Positions 40,840 to 49,761 are shown, counted from the first letter of the stretch. The stretch is 64,000 nt of DNA from Pseudothauera lacus (GCF_003034845.1 NZ_PZKC01000011.1:78088-142087); one strand, 5' to 3'. Notes: generated by a model from the sequence alone, not told the origin. Translations and numbers: made by a program.

Positions 40840-43008
40840 ATGAACCACGTCATGCCGGTCGTGCCGCACAAGAGCCCGCTGCACGACATCCTCGCGCCGT
40901 CTTCCATCGCCATCGTCGGCGCCTCGGCCGACCCCACCAAGCGCGGCTACAAGGCCATGGTGGGGCTGATCAAGGACGGTTACCGCGGGGCGATCCATCC
41001 GATCAACCCGAAGGCCGACAGGATCCTCGGGGTGAAGACCCTGCCCTCCATCGAGGCCCTGCCCGGGCCGGTGGACCTGGCGCTGATCTGTACCCCGGCG
41101 GCCACCGTGCCCGGCATCATCGCCGAGCTGGGGCGCAAGGGGGTGAAGGGCGTGGTGGTGCTGGCCAGCGGTTTCAAGGAAACCGGGCCGGAAGGTGCCA
41201 AGCTGGAACAGCAGGTGCTGGATGCCGCACGTGAGGGCGGGGTGCGGGTGATCGGTCCCAATACCTCGGGCATGTTCAACCTGCACCACAAGGTCAACCT
41301 GCTGGCGCTGGCCAAGGTGAAGCCGGGTGAGATCGGCTTCATCTCGCAGTCCGGCAACATGCTGCTGTCGCTGGTGCTGGAGGCCGAGCACAACGGCCAT
41401 GTGGGTTTTTCCACCTATGTCGGGCCGGGCAACCAGACCGACGTGGGCTTCAACGACTACCTGCGCTATCTCGGCGAGGACGAGCACACCCGGGTGGCCA
41501 CGCTGTACGTGGAAGGTTTCCGCGACGGCCAGCGCTTCCTGCAGGCGGCGCGCGAGATCTCCGCGCTGAAGCCGGTGGTGGTGTACAAGTCCGGCTCCAC
41601 CGAACAGGGCCGCAAGGCGGCCAGCTCGCACACCGGCGCGCTCGCCGGCAGCTATGCGATGACGGTGGACCTGCTGCGCCAGGTCGGGGTGAGCGTGGTG
41701 CAGCACTCCAACGAGATCCTGCCGGTGGCCGAAGGCCTGGGCCTGCTGCAGAAGGCGCCGGGCAAGCGCGTCGCGGTGATCTCCGACGGCGGCGGCCAGG
41801 CCACCATCGCTTCCGACCGTCTGGCCGAGGCCGGGCTGGAGCTGGCCGAGCTGAGTGAGCAGACCAAGGCACGTCTGGCGGCGATCCTGTTCCCGCAGGC
41901 CTCGCTGGTGAACCCGGTGGACGTGGCTGGCAGCAGCGATGCCAATCCGGCGCTGCTCGCCGAATGCATGGAGATCGTCGCCGAGGACGAGAACGTCGAC
42001 AGCGTCTTCCTGGTCGGCATGTTCGGCGGCTACGCCATCCGCTTCGCCGAGGATCTGCTGGGGGGCGAGATGCGCGGCGCGGAGTCGATGATCGAGCTGT
42101 CCCGCCGCAGCGAGAAGCCGGTGGTGGTGTACAGCCTCTATGCGCCGATCAAGCCGCCGGCATTGCGCCGCCTGCACGAGGCGGGCGTGCCGGTGTACAC
42201 CTCCATCGAATATGCGGTGCGTGTACTCGCTGCGCTCGGCGAGCGTGGCATCTACCTGAAGAGCCATGAAGACGACGTTCTCCCGCCGGCGGTGGCGCCC
42301 AGCGCCGACATGCTGGCGATGTTCGCCCGGGCGCGCGACGAGGGCCGCGATCTCTATGAGTACGAGGCCAAGGCCCTGCTGCGTACCCACGGCATCGAGG
42401 TGGCAGAGGAGGCGGTGGTGCGCGCCCCGGACGAACTGGTCGAGGTGGCGCAGCGCTTTGGCGAGCAGGCGCTGGCGATGAAGGTGGTGTCGAAGGACAT
42501 CCTGCACAAGTCGGACGCCGGCGGGGTGAAGCTCAACCTGTGCGGCGAGGCCGCGCTGCGCAGCGCCTGGGCACAGATCATGGAAAGCTGTCGCGCCTAC
42601 GATGCGGATGCGGACATCCGTGGCGTACTCGTGACGCCGATGGCGAAGAAGGGCGTGGAGGTCATCGTCGGCGTCAGCCGCGACCCGATCTTCGGTCCGG
42701 TGCTGATGTTCGGCCTCGGCGGCATCTTCGTCGAAATCCTCGAAGACGTCGCTTTCCGTGCCATCCCCTTGTCCGAGCTGGATGCGCGCTCCATGGTCGA
42801 CCAGCTCAAGGCGCGCAAGGTGCTCGAAGGCGCGCGCGGCGAAGCGGCGGTGGACAAGGGTGCGCTGGTCGATCTGCTGCTCAAGGTCTCAGGCATCGTC
42901 TCGGCCTATCCGCAGCTCTTCGAGCTCGATCTCAACCCGGTGATCGCCTACTCTGACGGCTATGCCGCGGTGGACGCGCGCATCATCATCAACCGCGCGG
43001 TCATGTGA
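40840..43008 (+). CDS. Acyl-CoA synthetase (ADP-forming type), fused alpha-beta
   Basis: A 722-residue fusion of the succinyl-CoA-synthetase-like superfamily. In order: a CoA-binding Rossmann domain (IAIVGASADPTKRGYKAM, residues about 20-145), a ligase domain with the phosphohistidine loop SSHTGALAGS (His about 264), and a C-terminal ATP-grasp domain (about 500-720) with YEAKALLRTHGIEV and LKVSGIVSAYPQLFELDLNPV. Such enzymes interconvert acyl-CoA, ADP and Pi with free acid and ATP. The substrate may be an aromatic or branched acid, given its crotonase neighbours, but that is inference. It overlaps nothing and shares the operon. Confidence 0.88.
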   Translation: MNHVMPVVPHKSPLHDILAPSSIAIVGASADPTKRGYKAMVGLIKDGYRGAIHPINPKADRILGVKTLPSIEALPGPVDLALICTPAATVPGIIAELGRKGVKGVVVLASGFKETGPEGAKLEQQVLDAAREGGVRVIGPNTSGMFNLHHKVNLLALAKVKPGEIGFISQSGNMLLSLVLEAEHNGHVGFSTYVGPGNQTDVGFNDYLRYLGEDEHTRVATLYVEGFRDGQRFLQAAREISALKPVVVYKSGSTEQGRKAASSHTGALAGSYAMTVDLLRQVGVSVVQHSNEILPVAEGLGLLQKAPGKRVAVISDGGGQATIASDRLAEAGLELAELSEQTKARLAAILFPQASLVNPVDVAGSSDANPALLAECMEIVAEDENVDSVFLVGMFGGYAIRFAEDLLGGEMRGAESMIELSRRSEKPVVVYSLYAPIKPPALRRLHEAGVPVYTSIEYAVRVLAALGERGIYLKSHEDDVLPPAVAPSADMLAMFARARDEGRDLYEYEAKALLRTHGIEVAEEAVVRAPDELVEVAQRFGEQALAMKVVSKDILHKSDAGGVKLNLCGEAALRSAWAQIMESCRAYDADADIRGVLVTPMAKKGVEVIVGVSRDPIFGPVLMFGLGGIFVEILEDVAFRAIPLSELDARSMVDQLKARKVLEGARGEAAVDKGALVDLLLKVSGIVSAYPQLFELDLNPVIAYSDGYAAVDARIIINRAVM

Positions 43009-43025
43009 CCGTACCGGAGCCCTGC

Positions 43026-43811
43026 ATGAACCTGCCTCAACTGACCGATGCGCTGCTGACGCTGGAAAACCGCGTCGCCACGCTGACCTTCAACCGCCAC
43101 GACCTGCGCAATGCGCTCACCGGCACCGCGCTGGTCGACGACATCGTCGCGGTGGCCGAGTGGGTGAACCGCTGCGACGAGGTCTCGGTGCTGGTGATGA
43201 CCGGTGCTGGCTCGGCTTTCTCCTCGGGCGGCAACGTCAAGGACATGGCCGAGCGCGGCGGCGACTTCGCCGGCGATGTGGCCGAGGTGGCCACCCGCTA
43301 CCGCCGCGGCATCCAGCGCATCCCGCTGGCGCTGCAGCAGGTCGAGGTGCCCATCATCGCCGCGGTGAACGGCCCGGCGATCGGCGCCGGCTTCGACCTG
43401 GCCAACATGGCCGACATCCGCATCGCCTCGGAGAAAGCCAAGTTCGGCGAGACCTTCCTGAACCTGGGCATCATCCCCGGCGACGGCGGCGCCTGGTTCA
43501 TGCAGCGCCTGATCGGCTATCAGCGCGCCTTCGAACTGACGCTCTCCGGGCGTATCGTCGATGCGGCGGAAGCGAAGGAAATCGGCATCGTGCTGGAGGT
43601 GGTGGCGCCGGAGCAGCTGCTGGCGCGCGCCCACGAACTCGCCGCGCGCTTCGCCGCCCAGCCGCCCAAGGCGGTGCGCCTCACCAAGCGCCTGATGAAG
43701 TCCGCCCAGCGCATGGAGCTGAAGGACTTCCTCGACCTCTGCGCGGCCTTCCAGGGCATGTGCCACAACGAGCCCGAGCACCTGGAGGCGGTGCAGCGCT
43801 TCCTGTCGTGA
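43026..43811 (+). CDS. Enoyl-CoA hydratase/isomerase family protein (copy 2)
   Basis: A 261-residue crotonase-fold protein: GAGSAFSSGGNVKDMAERG and NGPAIGAGFDLANMADIRIASE form the oxyanion hole, with FLNLGIIPGDGGAWF carrying an acidic catalytic position. It diverges enough from copy 1 in the active-site loops that it probably acts on a different step of the same pathway. It is 17 nt downstream of the acyl-CoA ligase and converges on a gene of unknown function. No dehydrogenase or thiolase is adjacent, so the full pathway cannot be read here. Confidence 0.9.
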   Translation: MNLPQLTDALLTLENRVATLTFNRHDLRNALTGTALVDDIVAVAEWVNRCDEVSVLVMTGAGSAFSSGGNVKDMAERGGDFAGDVAEVATRYRRGIQRIPLALQQVEVPIIAAVNGPAIGAGFDLANMADIRIASEKAKFGETFLNLGIIPGDGGAWFMQRLIGYQRAFELTLSGRIVDAAEAKEIGIVLEVVAPEQLLARAHELAARFAAQPPKAVRLTKRLMKSAQRMELKDFLDLCAAFQGMCHNEPEHLEAVQRFLS

Positions 43812-43824
43812 TCCGCCAGGCCGC

Positions 43825-45234
43825 CTACTCGCTGTCGTAACCCAGCAGGCGGCGCTGGGCGATCATCTCGGCGACCGCGGTGGGCACCTCCTGTTCCCAG
43901 GCGCCGGGGCCGCGGCGCAGGGCGGCGAGCACGCCGGTGGCGTCGATGTGCAGGTGGCTGTGGTCCTGCGGTTCGATGGCGAAGAGCTTGCCGTTGCCGA
44001 TCAGGTGGGCGAGCAGGTGGCGCAGGTTGGCGGGCACCTGGACGTTGTGCAGGGTGGTCAGTTCGTCGCCGCCATTGGCCCGCGCGGGATACACGTAGAC
44101 GTGGGTGTTGTCGGGGAAAAGCTTGCCGAAGGCTTCGAGAATGCCGCCTTCGAGGCCTTCGTAGTACTTCTCGTCGAAGAGGTTGTTGAAGTCCCGCACC
44201 GACAGCACGATGCCGATGGGCTTCTGGGTGTAGCGGCGCAGGTAGGCGCGCAGGCGGAAGTAGCGCACGTAGTCGGAGATCATCACCATGTAGCCCTGCG
44301 AGGCCAGCAGGTCGATGCGGGCGAGGAAGTCGGCGCCGTCCACGTTGTCGCCGCTGATCAGCGAATTCATGGTGATCTCGGCGAGCGCCAGCAAGGAGGC
44401 CTCCTCGACGTGTTCCTGCTGGCAGAACTGCTGGCGGGCGGTGCGCATCATGTCGATGTTCACGCAGGTCACCGGCTTGAAGCTGCCGCGCATCACCAGC
44501 ACCGGCTTGCGGTAGAAGAGGTCGCCGGGCACCACCACCTCGCCCTGGGGGTTGAACACCACCGCGCGGGTCAGCCAGCTGCGGATCAGGTGGAGGTTCA
44601 TGAGGCGGTTTTCGACTTCCTCGAAGTAGGGGCCGGAGAAGTGGATCAGGTCCACCTCGATGCGGTCCGATCCGAGGCCGTCGGCAAGACCTTCGACCAC
44701 CCATTCGGGCTGGTCGTGGTGGAAGAAGGCGCCGTGGATGAGGTTTACCCCGAGGATGCCGAGGGCCTCGGACTGCTGGGCGTTGGTGGCGTCGAGCATG
44801 CGCACGTGCATGATGACGTCGCTGGGGGCAGCGCCGGGATGCAGCTGCAGGCGCACGCCGATCCAGCCATGGCACTCGTTCTGCTGGCGGAAGCTGCGCG
44901 CGGTGACGGTGGCGGCGTAGGCGAAGAAGGTGGTGTTCTTCGAGCGCACCTCGGACAGGCGCTCGACCACCTGGTTGTATTCCTTGTCGAGCATCTGCAG
45001 CAGGCGGGTGCGGCTGACGTAGCGGTCGGCGTGGCCATAGATCGAGTCGCTGACCGCCATGTCGTAGGCCGACATGGTCTTGGCGATGGTGCCGGCGGCG
45101 GCGCCGACGTGGAAGAAGCGCCGGGCCACCTCCTGGCCGGCGCCGATCTCGACGATGGAGCCGTACTTGAACTTGTCGAGGTTGATCTGCAGGGCTTTCT
45201 GGTCGGTGGTCAGCGTGGTGTCGCGGGTGCGCAT
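43825..45234 (-). CDS. Conserved protein of unknown function, large
   Basis: A 469-residue cytosolic protein without signal peptide or membrane helix. It opens TLTTDQKALQINLDKFKYGS followed by VEIGAGQEVARRFFHVGAAA and GTIAKTMSAYDMAVSDSIYG. Further conserved-looking blocks are NLIHGAFFHHDQPEWVVEGL and ISDYVRYFRLRAYLRRYTQK. I recognise the opening as that of a widely spread uncharacterised family but can give it no function; an alpha-beta fold with a GAGQEV loop is suggested. It is convergent with the acyl-CoA operon and followed by nitroreductase genes on the same strand order (nitroreductase is upstream). Confidence 0.75.
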   Translation of the reverse strand: MRTRDTTLTTDQKALQINLDKFKYGSIVEIGAGQEVARRFFHVGAAAGTIAKTMSAYDMAVSDSIYGHADRYVSRTRLLQMLDKEYNQVVERLSEVRSKNTTFFAYAATVTARSFRQQNECHGWIGVRLQLHPGAAPSDVIMHVRMLDATNAQQSEALGILGVNLIHGAFFHHDQPEWVVEGLADGLGSDRIEVDLIHFSGPYFEEVENRLMNLHLIRSWLTRAVVFNPQGEVVVPGDLFYRKPVLVMRGSFKPVTCVNIDMMRTARQQFCQQEHVEEASLLALAEITMNSLISGDNVDGADFLARIDLLASQGYMVMISDYVRYFRLRAYLRRYTQKPIGIVLSVRDFNNLFDEKYYEGLEGGILEAFGKLFPDNTHVYVYPARANGGDELTTLHNVQVPANLRHLLAHLIGNGKLFAIEPQDHSHLHIDATGVLAALRRGPGAWEQEVPTAVAEMIAQRRLLGYDSE

Positions 45235-45267
45235 CGGCGTTCGTCCTCTTTCTGTCGTTCGGTCTGC

Positions 45268-46095
45268 TTACCTGAGCGCGAAGCCCAGCGCGTGCAGGGC
45301 GGCACCGAGGCGGTCGCGGCCGGTGAGCGCGCTGCCGTCGGCGATGCGCTTGGCGGAATGGACTGCCCAGGTGCCGTTAACGTTCATCCGCTGGCTGGCA
45401 TAGAAGCTGGCCATGGCGTCGTTGTAGGTGGCGATGCCTTCTTCCTGCTCTGCAAGCGGACGGTAGCGTTCATGGTGCAGCACCACCTGCTGCGGCAGGC
45501 GCGGCTTCACCGCGGTGCCTTCGCTGGGGTCGGGATGGCCGAGGGTCATGCCGAACACCGCGAACACCCGCGGCGGCAGGCCGAGCAGCTCGGCGACGCG
45601 CTCGGGCTGGTTGCGCATGCCGCCGATGTAGCAGCCGGCGAGGCCGAGGGATTCCGCCGCGGCGAGGGCGTTCTGCGCTGCCAGCGCGGCGTCGATGACT
45701 CCGATGAGGAACATCTCCAGGTAGTCGAGGGCGCCATGGGGGCGCCCGGCGCCATCGGCGACGTGGGCAAGGCGGGCCAGGTCGGCCAGCCACATCAGTA
45801 CCAGCGGGGCGTCGCGCACGTGGGTCTGGCCGCCGGCGCAATCGGCCAGCGCGGCGCGGGTGTCGCCATTGCGCACGGCAATCACGCTCCACGCCTGCAG
45901 GTTGGAGGAGGTGGCGGCCGATTGTGCCGCGGCGACGATGGCGGCAAGCCGGGCGTCGTCGACCGGGCTGTCGAGGAAGCGGCGCGCCGAGCGGTGGTCG
46001 AGCAGCTGCTCGATGAGCGGTGACCACGCGGCGGGGGCGGGCAGGGCATCGCTGCCGTAACGGGCGTTGAGCTGGTGCTGGGCGCTGGCGTTCAT
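45268..46095 (-). CDS. NfsA-like nitroreductase
   Basis: A 275-residue FMN-dependent oxidoreductase. HRSARRFLDSPVD near the N-terminus and AAQSAATSSNLQAWSVIAVR bind the phosphate and ribityl of FMN. GCYIGGMRNQPERVAELLGL and FGMTLGHPDPS are typical of NfsA/FRP-type NAD(P)H nitroreductases. It would reduce nitroaromatics or quinones in the cytosol. The downstream gene (43825-45234) starts 33 nt after its stop, so the two may be cotranscribed. It is divergent from the SRP RNA gene. Confidence 0.88.
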   Translation of the reverse strand: MNASAQHQLNARYGSDALPAPAAWSPLIEQLLDHRSARRFLDSPVDDARLAAIVAAAQSAATSSNLQAWSVIAVRNGDTRAALADCAGGQTHVRDAPLVLMWLADLARLAHVADGAGRPHGALDYLEMFLIGVIDAALAAQNALAAAESLGLAGCYIGGMRNQPERVAELLGLPPRVFAVFGMTLGHPDPSEGTAVKPRLPQQVVLHHERYRPLAEQEEGIATYNDAMASFYASQRMNVNGTWAVHSAKRIADGSALTGRDRLGAALHALGFALR

Positions 46096-46163
46096 CCGGG
46101 CTCCGTGGACGGGAATGAAAAAAACAATAAGTATAGGCCGGTGCGCAGAGTGCTGTCCGCTGC

Positions 46164-46169
46164 TACAAT
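46164..46169 (+). promoter_or_regulatory. -10 element of the SRP RNA promoter
   Basis: TACAAT ends 7 nt before the first paired base of the 4.5S RNA, consistent with a start at about 46177. No clear -35 is visible. Confidence 0.6.
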
Positions 46170-46176
46170 GCCGCCC

Positions 46177-46276
<100 letters not shown>

Positions 46277-46286
46277 CCCGGACATG

Positions 46287-46328
46287 AAAACGCCGGATGC
46301 GCCTGTGTGGCGCATCCGGCGTTTTTTT
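46287..46328. terminator. Terminator shared by SRP RNA and the ZIP transporter gene
   Basis: A perfect 17-bp stem with arms AAAACGCCGGATGCGCC and GGCGCATCCGGCGTTTT, loop TGTGT, followed by a T7 run for ffs; the A-run on the other side suits the convergent ZIP gene. Confidence 0.92.
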
Positions 46329-46340
46329 CGTCCGCGCCGT

Positions 46341-47228
46341 TCACGCAAGCAGCGTGTCCATCAGCATCATGCCGACGAAGCCGGCGATCAATCCGCCGGT
46401 AGCGAGGGTCTCGTGGCCGCGGCGATGCGACTCCGGGATGATCTCGTGGCTGACCACGAAGAGCATCGCTCCGGCAGCGGCACCCAGGCCCCAGGGCAGC
46501 AGGGCGGCGGACTGGGCGACCATCAGCGAGCCGGCCAGCGCGGCAACGGGTTCCACCAGCCCCGAGAGCGCGGCGACCACGAAGGCCAGCGCGCGGTTGT
46601 AGCCGGCAGCAACCAGTGCAATGGCGACGATCAGGCCTTCCGGCACGTTCTGCAGGGAGATGCCGGTGGCCACGGCGTTGCCGCTCGTCTCCCCGGCGGC
46701 GACGCCGATGGCGAGGCCTTCCGGAATGTTGTGCACGGCGATGGCGAAGACGAACAGCCACACGGCCCTGGCCGAGCGTTGGCCCCCGGGGGCATGGCTG
46801 TGCGGCAGGCCGCGGTCGAGGGCGAGCAGGGCGAGCGCACCGGCCAGCAAGGCCGTGGCCACGGTGAATGCCGCCCCGCTGGGGCTGGCGCCCTGTGCGG
46901 CGGCGGCCTCGAAACCGGGGAGGAGCAGCGAGAAGACGCTGGCGGCGAGCATTACGCCGGCACCGAAACCCAGCAACATCCCCTGCACGCCGGCGCCGAT
47001 GCGCCGGGTGACCAGCACCGGCAGGGCGCCCAGTGCGGTGGCCAGTGCCGCCATGGCGCCGCCGCTGGCTGCAGCGCGCAGGCTGTCGTCGATCTGCGGC
47101 AGGGCGTCGGCGGCTTGCAGGGCGAGCAGCACCAGGCCGGCGAGGGCAATCGTCCAGCCCGCGGCGGTGCGCGTCAGGCCGAGCGCGCTGGCGGGCTGGA
47201 AATGCAGGCGGGCAATGCGTGGGGCCAT
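46341..47228 (-). CDS. ZIP family divalent-metal transporter (ZupT/GufA-like)
   Basis: A 295-residue integral membrane protein with about eight helices. Helix IV holds the metal-binding HNIPEG motif (AIAVHNIPEGLAIGVA) and helix V the partner QNVPEG, while FVVSHEIIPESHRRG lies in a later helix; this is the bacterial ZIP pattern for zinc, iron or manganese uptake. A His-containing loop (GLPHSHAPGGQRS) is present. The ATG at 47228 with AGGA about 10 nt upstream is preferred over the frame opening at 47315, which would add a polar 29-residue extension. A Fur-like box and a 27-codon ORF lie upstream, so metal-dependent control is likely. Confidence 0.9.
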   Translation of the reverse strand: MAPRIARLHFQPASALGLTRTAAGWTIALAGLVLLALQAADALPQIDDSLRAAASGGAMAALATALGALPVLVTRRIGAGVQGMLLGFGAGVMLAASVFSLLLPGFEAAAAQGASPSGAAFTVATALLAGALALLALDRGLPHSHAPGGQRSARAVWLFVFAIAVHNIPEGLAIGVAAGETSGNAVATGISLQNVPEGLIVAIALVAAGYNRALAFVVAALSGLVEPVAALAGSLMVAQSAALLPWGLGAAAGAMLFVVSHEIIPESHRRGHETLATGGLIAGFVGMMLMDTLLA

Positions 47229-47271
47229 GGAGGTATCCTGAGGCGCAGAAGAAGGGAGAAAGCTGTCAGAT

Positions 47272-47300
47272 GAACTATGGGGGATGTCTTTTGATAGTTC
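47272..47300. other. Hairpin in the leader of the ZIP transporter gene
   Basis: Arms GAACTAT (47272-47278) and ATAGTTC (47294-47300) form a 7-bp stem with a 15-nt loop in the AT-rich leader between the micro-ORF and the ZIP gene. There is no T-run, so a terminator is unlikely. Apart from this, the small ORF and the promoter, I see nothing further in the 47229-47601 stretch. Confidence 0.35.
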
Positions 47301-47358
47301 CAATAAAACAAACAAACCGTTTTAATAGTTAGTAAGTATGTTGCGCAAAGTGTCGTGA

Positions 47359-47442
47359 TCAGAAAGCGTTGCAGGCGTAGTCCGCGAAGATGGCGCAGAG
47401 GGCGCTGAGCCACGTGTCCGGGGTGCTTGGGCTGTTGTCCAT
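47359..47442 (-). CDS. Putative 27-residue micro-ORF with Fur-like promoter
   Basis: The ATG at 47442 opens a 27-codon frame reading MDNSPSTPDTWLSALC followed by AIFADYACNAF, ending at TGA 47359-47361. A GAGAG purine tract lies about 8 nt upstream. It has two cysteines eight residues apart and an amphipathic, aromatic C-terminal half. The ZIP gene starts 130 nt downstream on the same strand. It could be a leader peptide, a metal-binding microprotein or simply noncoding. I recognise no family. Its credibility comes from the promoter and Fur-like box immediately before it. Confidence 0.45.
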   Translation of the reverse strand: MDNSPSTPDTWLSALCAIFADYACNAF

Positions 47443-47470
47443 GGGGCTCTCTCAGTTATCCGACATGTGC

Positions 47471-47500
47471 AGAATAGAATGTAAACGATAATCGTTCCAA
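47471..47500 (-). promoter_or_regulatory. Promoter with embedded Fur-like palindrome, driving micro-ORF and ZIP gene
   Basis: On the minus strand TTGGAA (-35, 47495-47500) and TATTCT (-10, 47471-47476) are separated by 18 nt. A perfect 13-bp palindrome AACGATAATCGTT (47484-47496) lies inside the spacer. Aligned to the classical 19-bp Fur box it matches at 12 positions. Binding of a Fur-family repressor here would block RNA polymerase. Whether the regulator is Fur, Zur or Mur cannot be told. Confidence 0.6.
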
Positions 47501-47587
47501 TTAATTGATGAGATCGTCACGATTGCCTCTGGCGATGCCGGTGGTGGCTGCGGTGTGATCGCATCCTGCCCGCCGGCCGCCCTCTGA

Positions 47588-47593
47588 TAGAAT
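47588..47593 (+). promoter_or_regulatory. Possible -10 element of the dnaX promoter
   Basis: TAGAAT ends 8 nt before the dnaX ATG at 47602, implying a very short or absent 5' leader if used. No good -35 is visible. Confidence 0.3.
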
Positions 47594-47601
47594 CCCCCGC
47601 C

Positions 47602-49371
47602 ATGAGCTATCAGGTTCTCGCGCGCAAGTGGCGGCCGAAGTCCTTCGGTACGCTGGTCGGCCAGGAGCATGTCGTCCGGGCGCTTTCCCATGCGCTGGCG
47701 ACCGGGCGCCTGCATCACGCCTGGCTGTTCACCGGCACCCGCGGGGTGGGCAAGACCACCATCAGCCGTATCCTTGCCAAGGCGCTCAACTGCGAGACCG
47801 GGGTCACCGCCGAGCCCTGCGGGCAGTGCGCCGCCTGCCAGGCCATCGATGCCGACCGCTTTCCCGACTACGTCGAGATGGATGCCGCCTCCAACCGCGG
47901 CGTGGACGACATGGCGGCGCTGCTCGACAAGGCGGTGTATGCGCCCACCCAGGGGCGCTACAAGGTCTACATGATCGACGAAGTGCACATGCTCACCGGG
48001 CATGCCTTCAACGCCATGCTGAAGACGCTCGAAGAGCCGCCCGAGCACGTCAAGTTCATCCTCGCCACCACTGATCCGCAGAAGATCCCGGTCACGGTGC
48101 TGTCGCGCTGCCTGCAGTTCAATCTCAAGCAGATGCCGGCGGCGCACATCGTCGACCACCTCGGCCGCATTCTCGAAGCCGAGCAGGTGCCCTTCGAGCC
48201 CACCGCCCTGCGCCACCTCGCCAAGGCTGCCGGGGGGTCGATGCGCGACGCGCTGTCGCTGCTCGACCAGGCCATCGCCCATGGTGCCGGCAGGGTCGAG
48301 GAGGCGCAGGTCACCGGCATGCTCGGGACGGTCGGTGACGACCATCTCTACGCCGTCTTTGATGCCCTGCTTGCCGGTGACGTCGATGCCCTGATGACTC
48401 TGGTCGACGCCATGGCCCTGCGCAGCCTGTCCTTCGATGCCGCGCTGCAGGCACTGGCGGCGCTGGTGCACCGCATCGCCCTGCTGCAGATGGCGCCGGC
48501 CGCCCTCGCCGATGCCGGCGAGCGCGCGCGCCTGCAGGCCTATGCCGATGGTTTCGACGCCGAGTACCTGCAGCTGGCCTACCAGATACTCGTCCATGGG
48601 CGCGATGAGCTCAGCCTGGCGCCCGACGAGCAAACCGGCTTCTCGATGACCCTGCTGCGTCTGCACGCCTTCCGCCCGCACATGCCGGCGCCCCTCGATG
48701 GCCCCGCCGGCACCGGTGGCGGGGCCGGGCGTGCGCGCGCGCTGCCGGCCCAGACGCCTGCGCCGCCCCCCGCCGCGCCGCCTGCACCGCCAGCCGGATC
48801 TGTCGCGGTGGCGCCTCCGCAAGCAGTGGCGCCACCGCCGGCGGCGGCCGCGAGCGTACACGAGGATCTCGATGCCGCAGCCATCCCGCCGTGGGCCGAG
48901 TTGCCGGCGGAGGCCCTGCAGGGCAGCCCGGCAGCGCCAGCGCCGGCGGCTGTGGCGCAGCCTGTTGCGCCGGTGCAGATGCCGGTCTCCAATGATGACT
49001 GGCACGCCCTGCTGCGCGCACTGCGCCTTGGCGGCATGGTGCGCGAGCTCGCCCAGCACTGCGAATGGCTGGGCGAGGAGGGCGGCGTCCTGCGTCTGCG
49101 CCTGTCGGCTGCCCACCGCCACCTTCAGGACATGAACGCCAGCGCCGTCGAGCGCCTGCAGGACACCCTTGCCACGCACTTCGGTCGTGCCCTGCGGCTG
49201 CGCATCGATGTCGGCGAGATCGCCGACGCCACGCCGGCGCAGCGTGACGAGGCGGAGCGTCAGGCGCGCCACGCGATCGCCGTTGCGGCGCTGGAGGCCG
49301 ACCCCTTCGTGCGCGAAGTGATCGAGCGCTTCGACGCCACCCTGATCGAATCTTCGGTGCGCCCGCTGTGA
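47602..49371 (+). CDS. dnaX: DNA polymerase III subunits gamma and tau
   Basis: A 589-residue AAA+ clamp-loader subunit. Walker A is [13 protein letters not shown]; the zinc-binding cysteines are in [16 protein letters not shown]; Walker B appears in [20 protein letters not shown]; and the sensor region is [22 protein letters not shown]. Residues about 355-455 form a Pro/Ala-rich linker, followed by a C-terminal tau domain that binds the polymerase core. I saw no AAAAAAG-type slippery site, so production of gamma by frameshift is not evident. ybaB follows after 46 nt and recR after that. Confidence 0.97.
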   Translation: MSYQVLARKWRPKSFGTLVGQEHVVRALSHALATGRLHHAWLFTGTRGVGKTTISRILAKALNCETGVTAEPCGQCAACQAIDADRFPDYVEMDAASNRGVDDMAALLDKAVYAPTQGRYKVYMIDEVHMLTGHAFNAMLKTLEEPPEHVKFILATTDPQKIPVTVLSRCLQFNLKQMPAAHIVDHLGRILEAEQVPFEPTALRHLAKAAGGSMRDALSLLDQAIAHGAGRVEEAQVTGMLGTVGDDHLYAVFDALLAGDVDALMTLVDAMALRSLSFDAALQALAALVHRIALLQMAPAALADAGERARLQAYADGFDAEYLQLAYQILVHGRDELSLAPDEQTGFSMTLLRLHAFRPHMPAPLDGPAGTGGGAGRARALPAQTPAPPPAAPPAPPAGSVAVAPPQAVAPPPAAAASVHEDLDAAAIPPWAELPAEALQGSPAAPAPAAVAQPVAPVQMPVSNDDWHALLRALRLGGMVRELAQHCEWLGEEGGVLRLRLSAAHRHLQDMNASAVERLQDTLATHFGRALRLRIDVGEIADATPAQRDEAERQARHAIAVAALEADPFVREVIERFDATLIESSVRPL

Positions 49372-49417
49372 GGCGCAGCCTTTCCTTCACTGTTGTCCTT
49401 ACTTGGAGTCGTTCACC

Positions 49418-49741
49418 ATGATGAAAGGCGGTATCGCCGGGCTGATGAAACAGGCCCAGCAAATGCAGGAAAACATGAAGAAGATGCAGGACCAGCTGGC
49501 CAGCGTGGAGGTCGAAGGTCAGTCCGGTGCCGGCATGGTCAAGGTCGTCATGACCTGCAAGCATGACGTGCGCCGCGTCAGCATCGACGACTCGGTGATG
49601 GACGACAAGGAAATGCTCGAAGACCTCGTTGCCGCCGCCCTCAACGATGCGGTGCGCAAGGTCGAAAGCACGACCCAGGAGAAGATGGCCGGCTTTACCG
49701 CCGGGCTGAACCTGCCGCCGGGCATGAAGCTGCCGTTCTGA
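49418..49741 (+). CDS. ybaB: YbaB/EbfC family nucleoid-associated protein
   Basis: A 107-residue small DNA-binding protein that forms dimers and is encoded between dnaX and recR in most bacteria. The pattern [20 protein letters not shown] and [16 protein letters not shown] then LPPGMKLPF is diagnostic. The start at 49418 or the next codon (two adjacent ATGs) cannot be distinguished. Role is probably in nucleoid organisation or recombination. Confidence 0.96.
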   Translation: MMKGGIAGLMKQAQQMQENMKKMQDQLASVEVEGQSGAGMVKVVMTCKHDVRRVSIDDSVMDDKEMLEDLVAAALNDAVRKVESTTQEKMAGFTAGLNLPPGMKLPF

Positions 49742-49761
49742 CGGCCGCCCCGAAGGGGCGC

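Noticed and set aside
36000..46100. Genomic island around the tRNA-Leu genes
   Set aside because: No integrase, no direct-repeat attachment site and no composition shift; genes read as ordinary chromosomal genes.
48700..48960. Programmed frameshift site in dnaX for gamma production
   Set aside because: No A-rich slippery heptamer with a downstream hairpin was found; the region is a GC-rich Pro/Ala linker.
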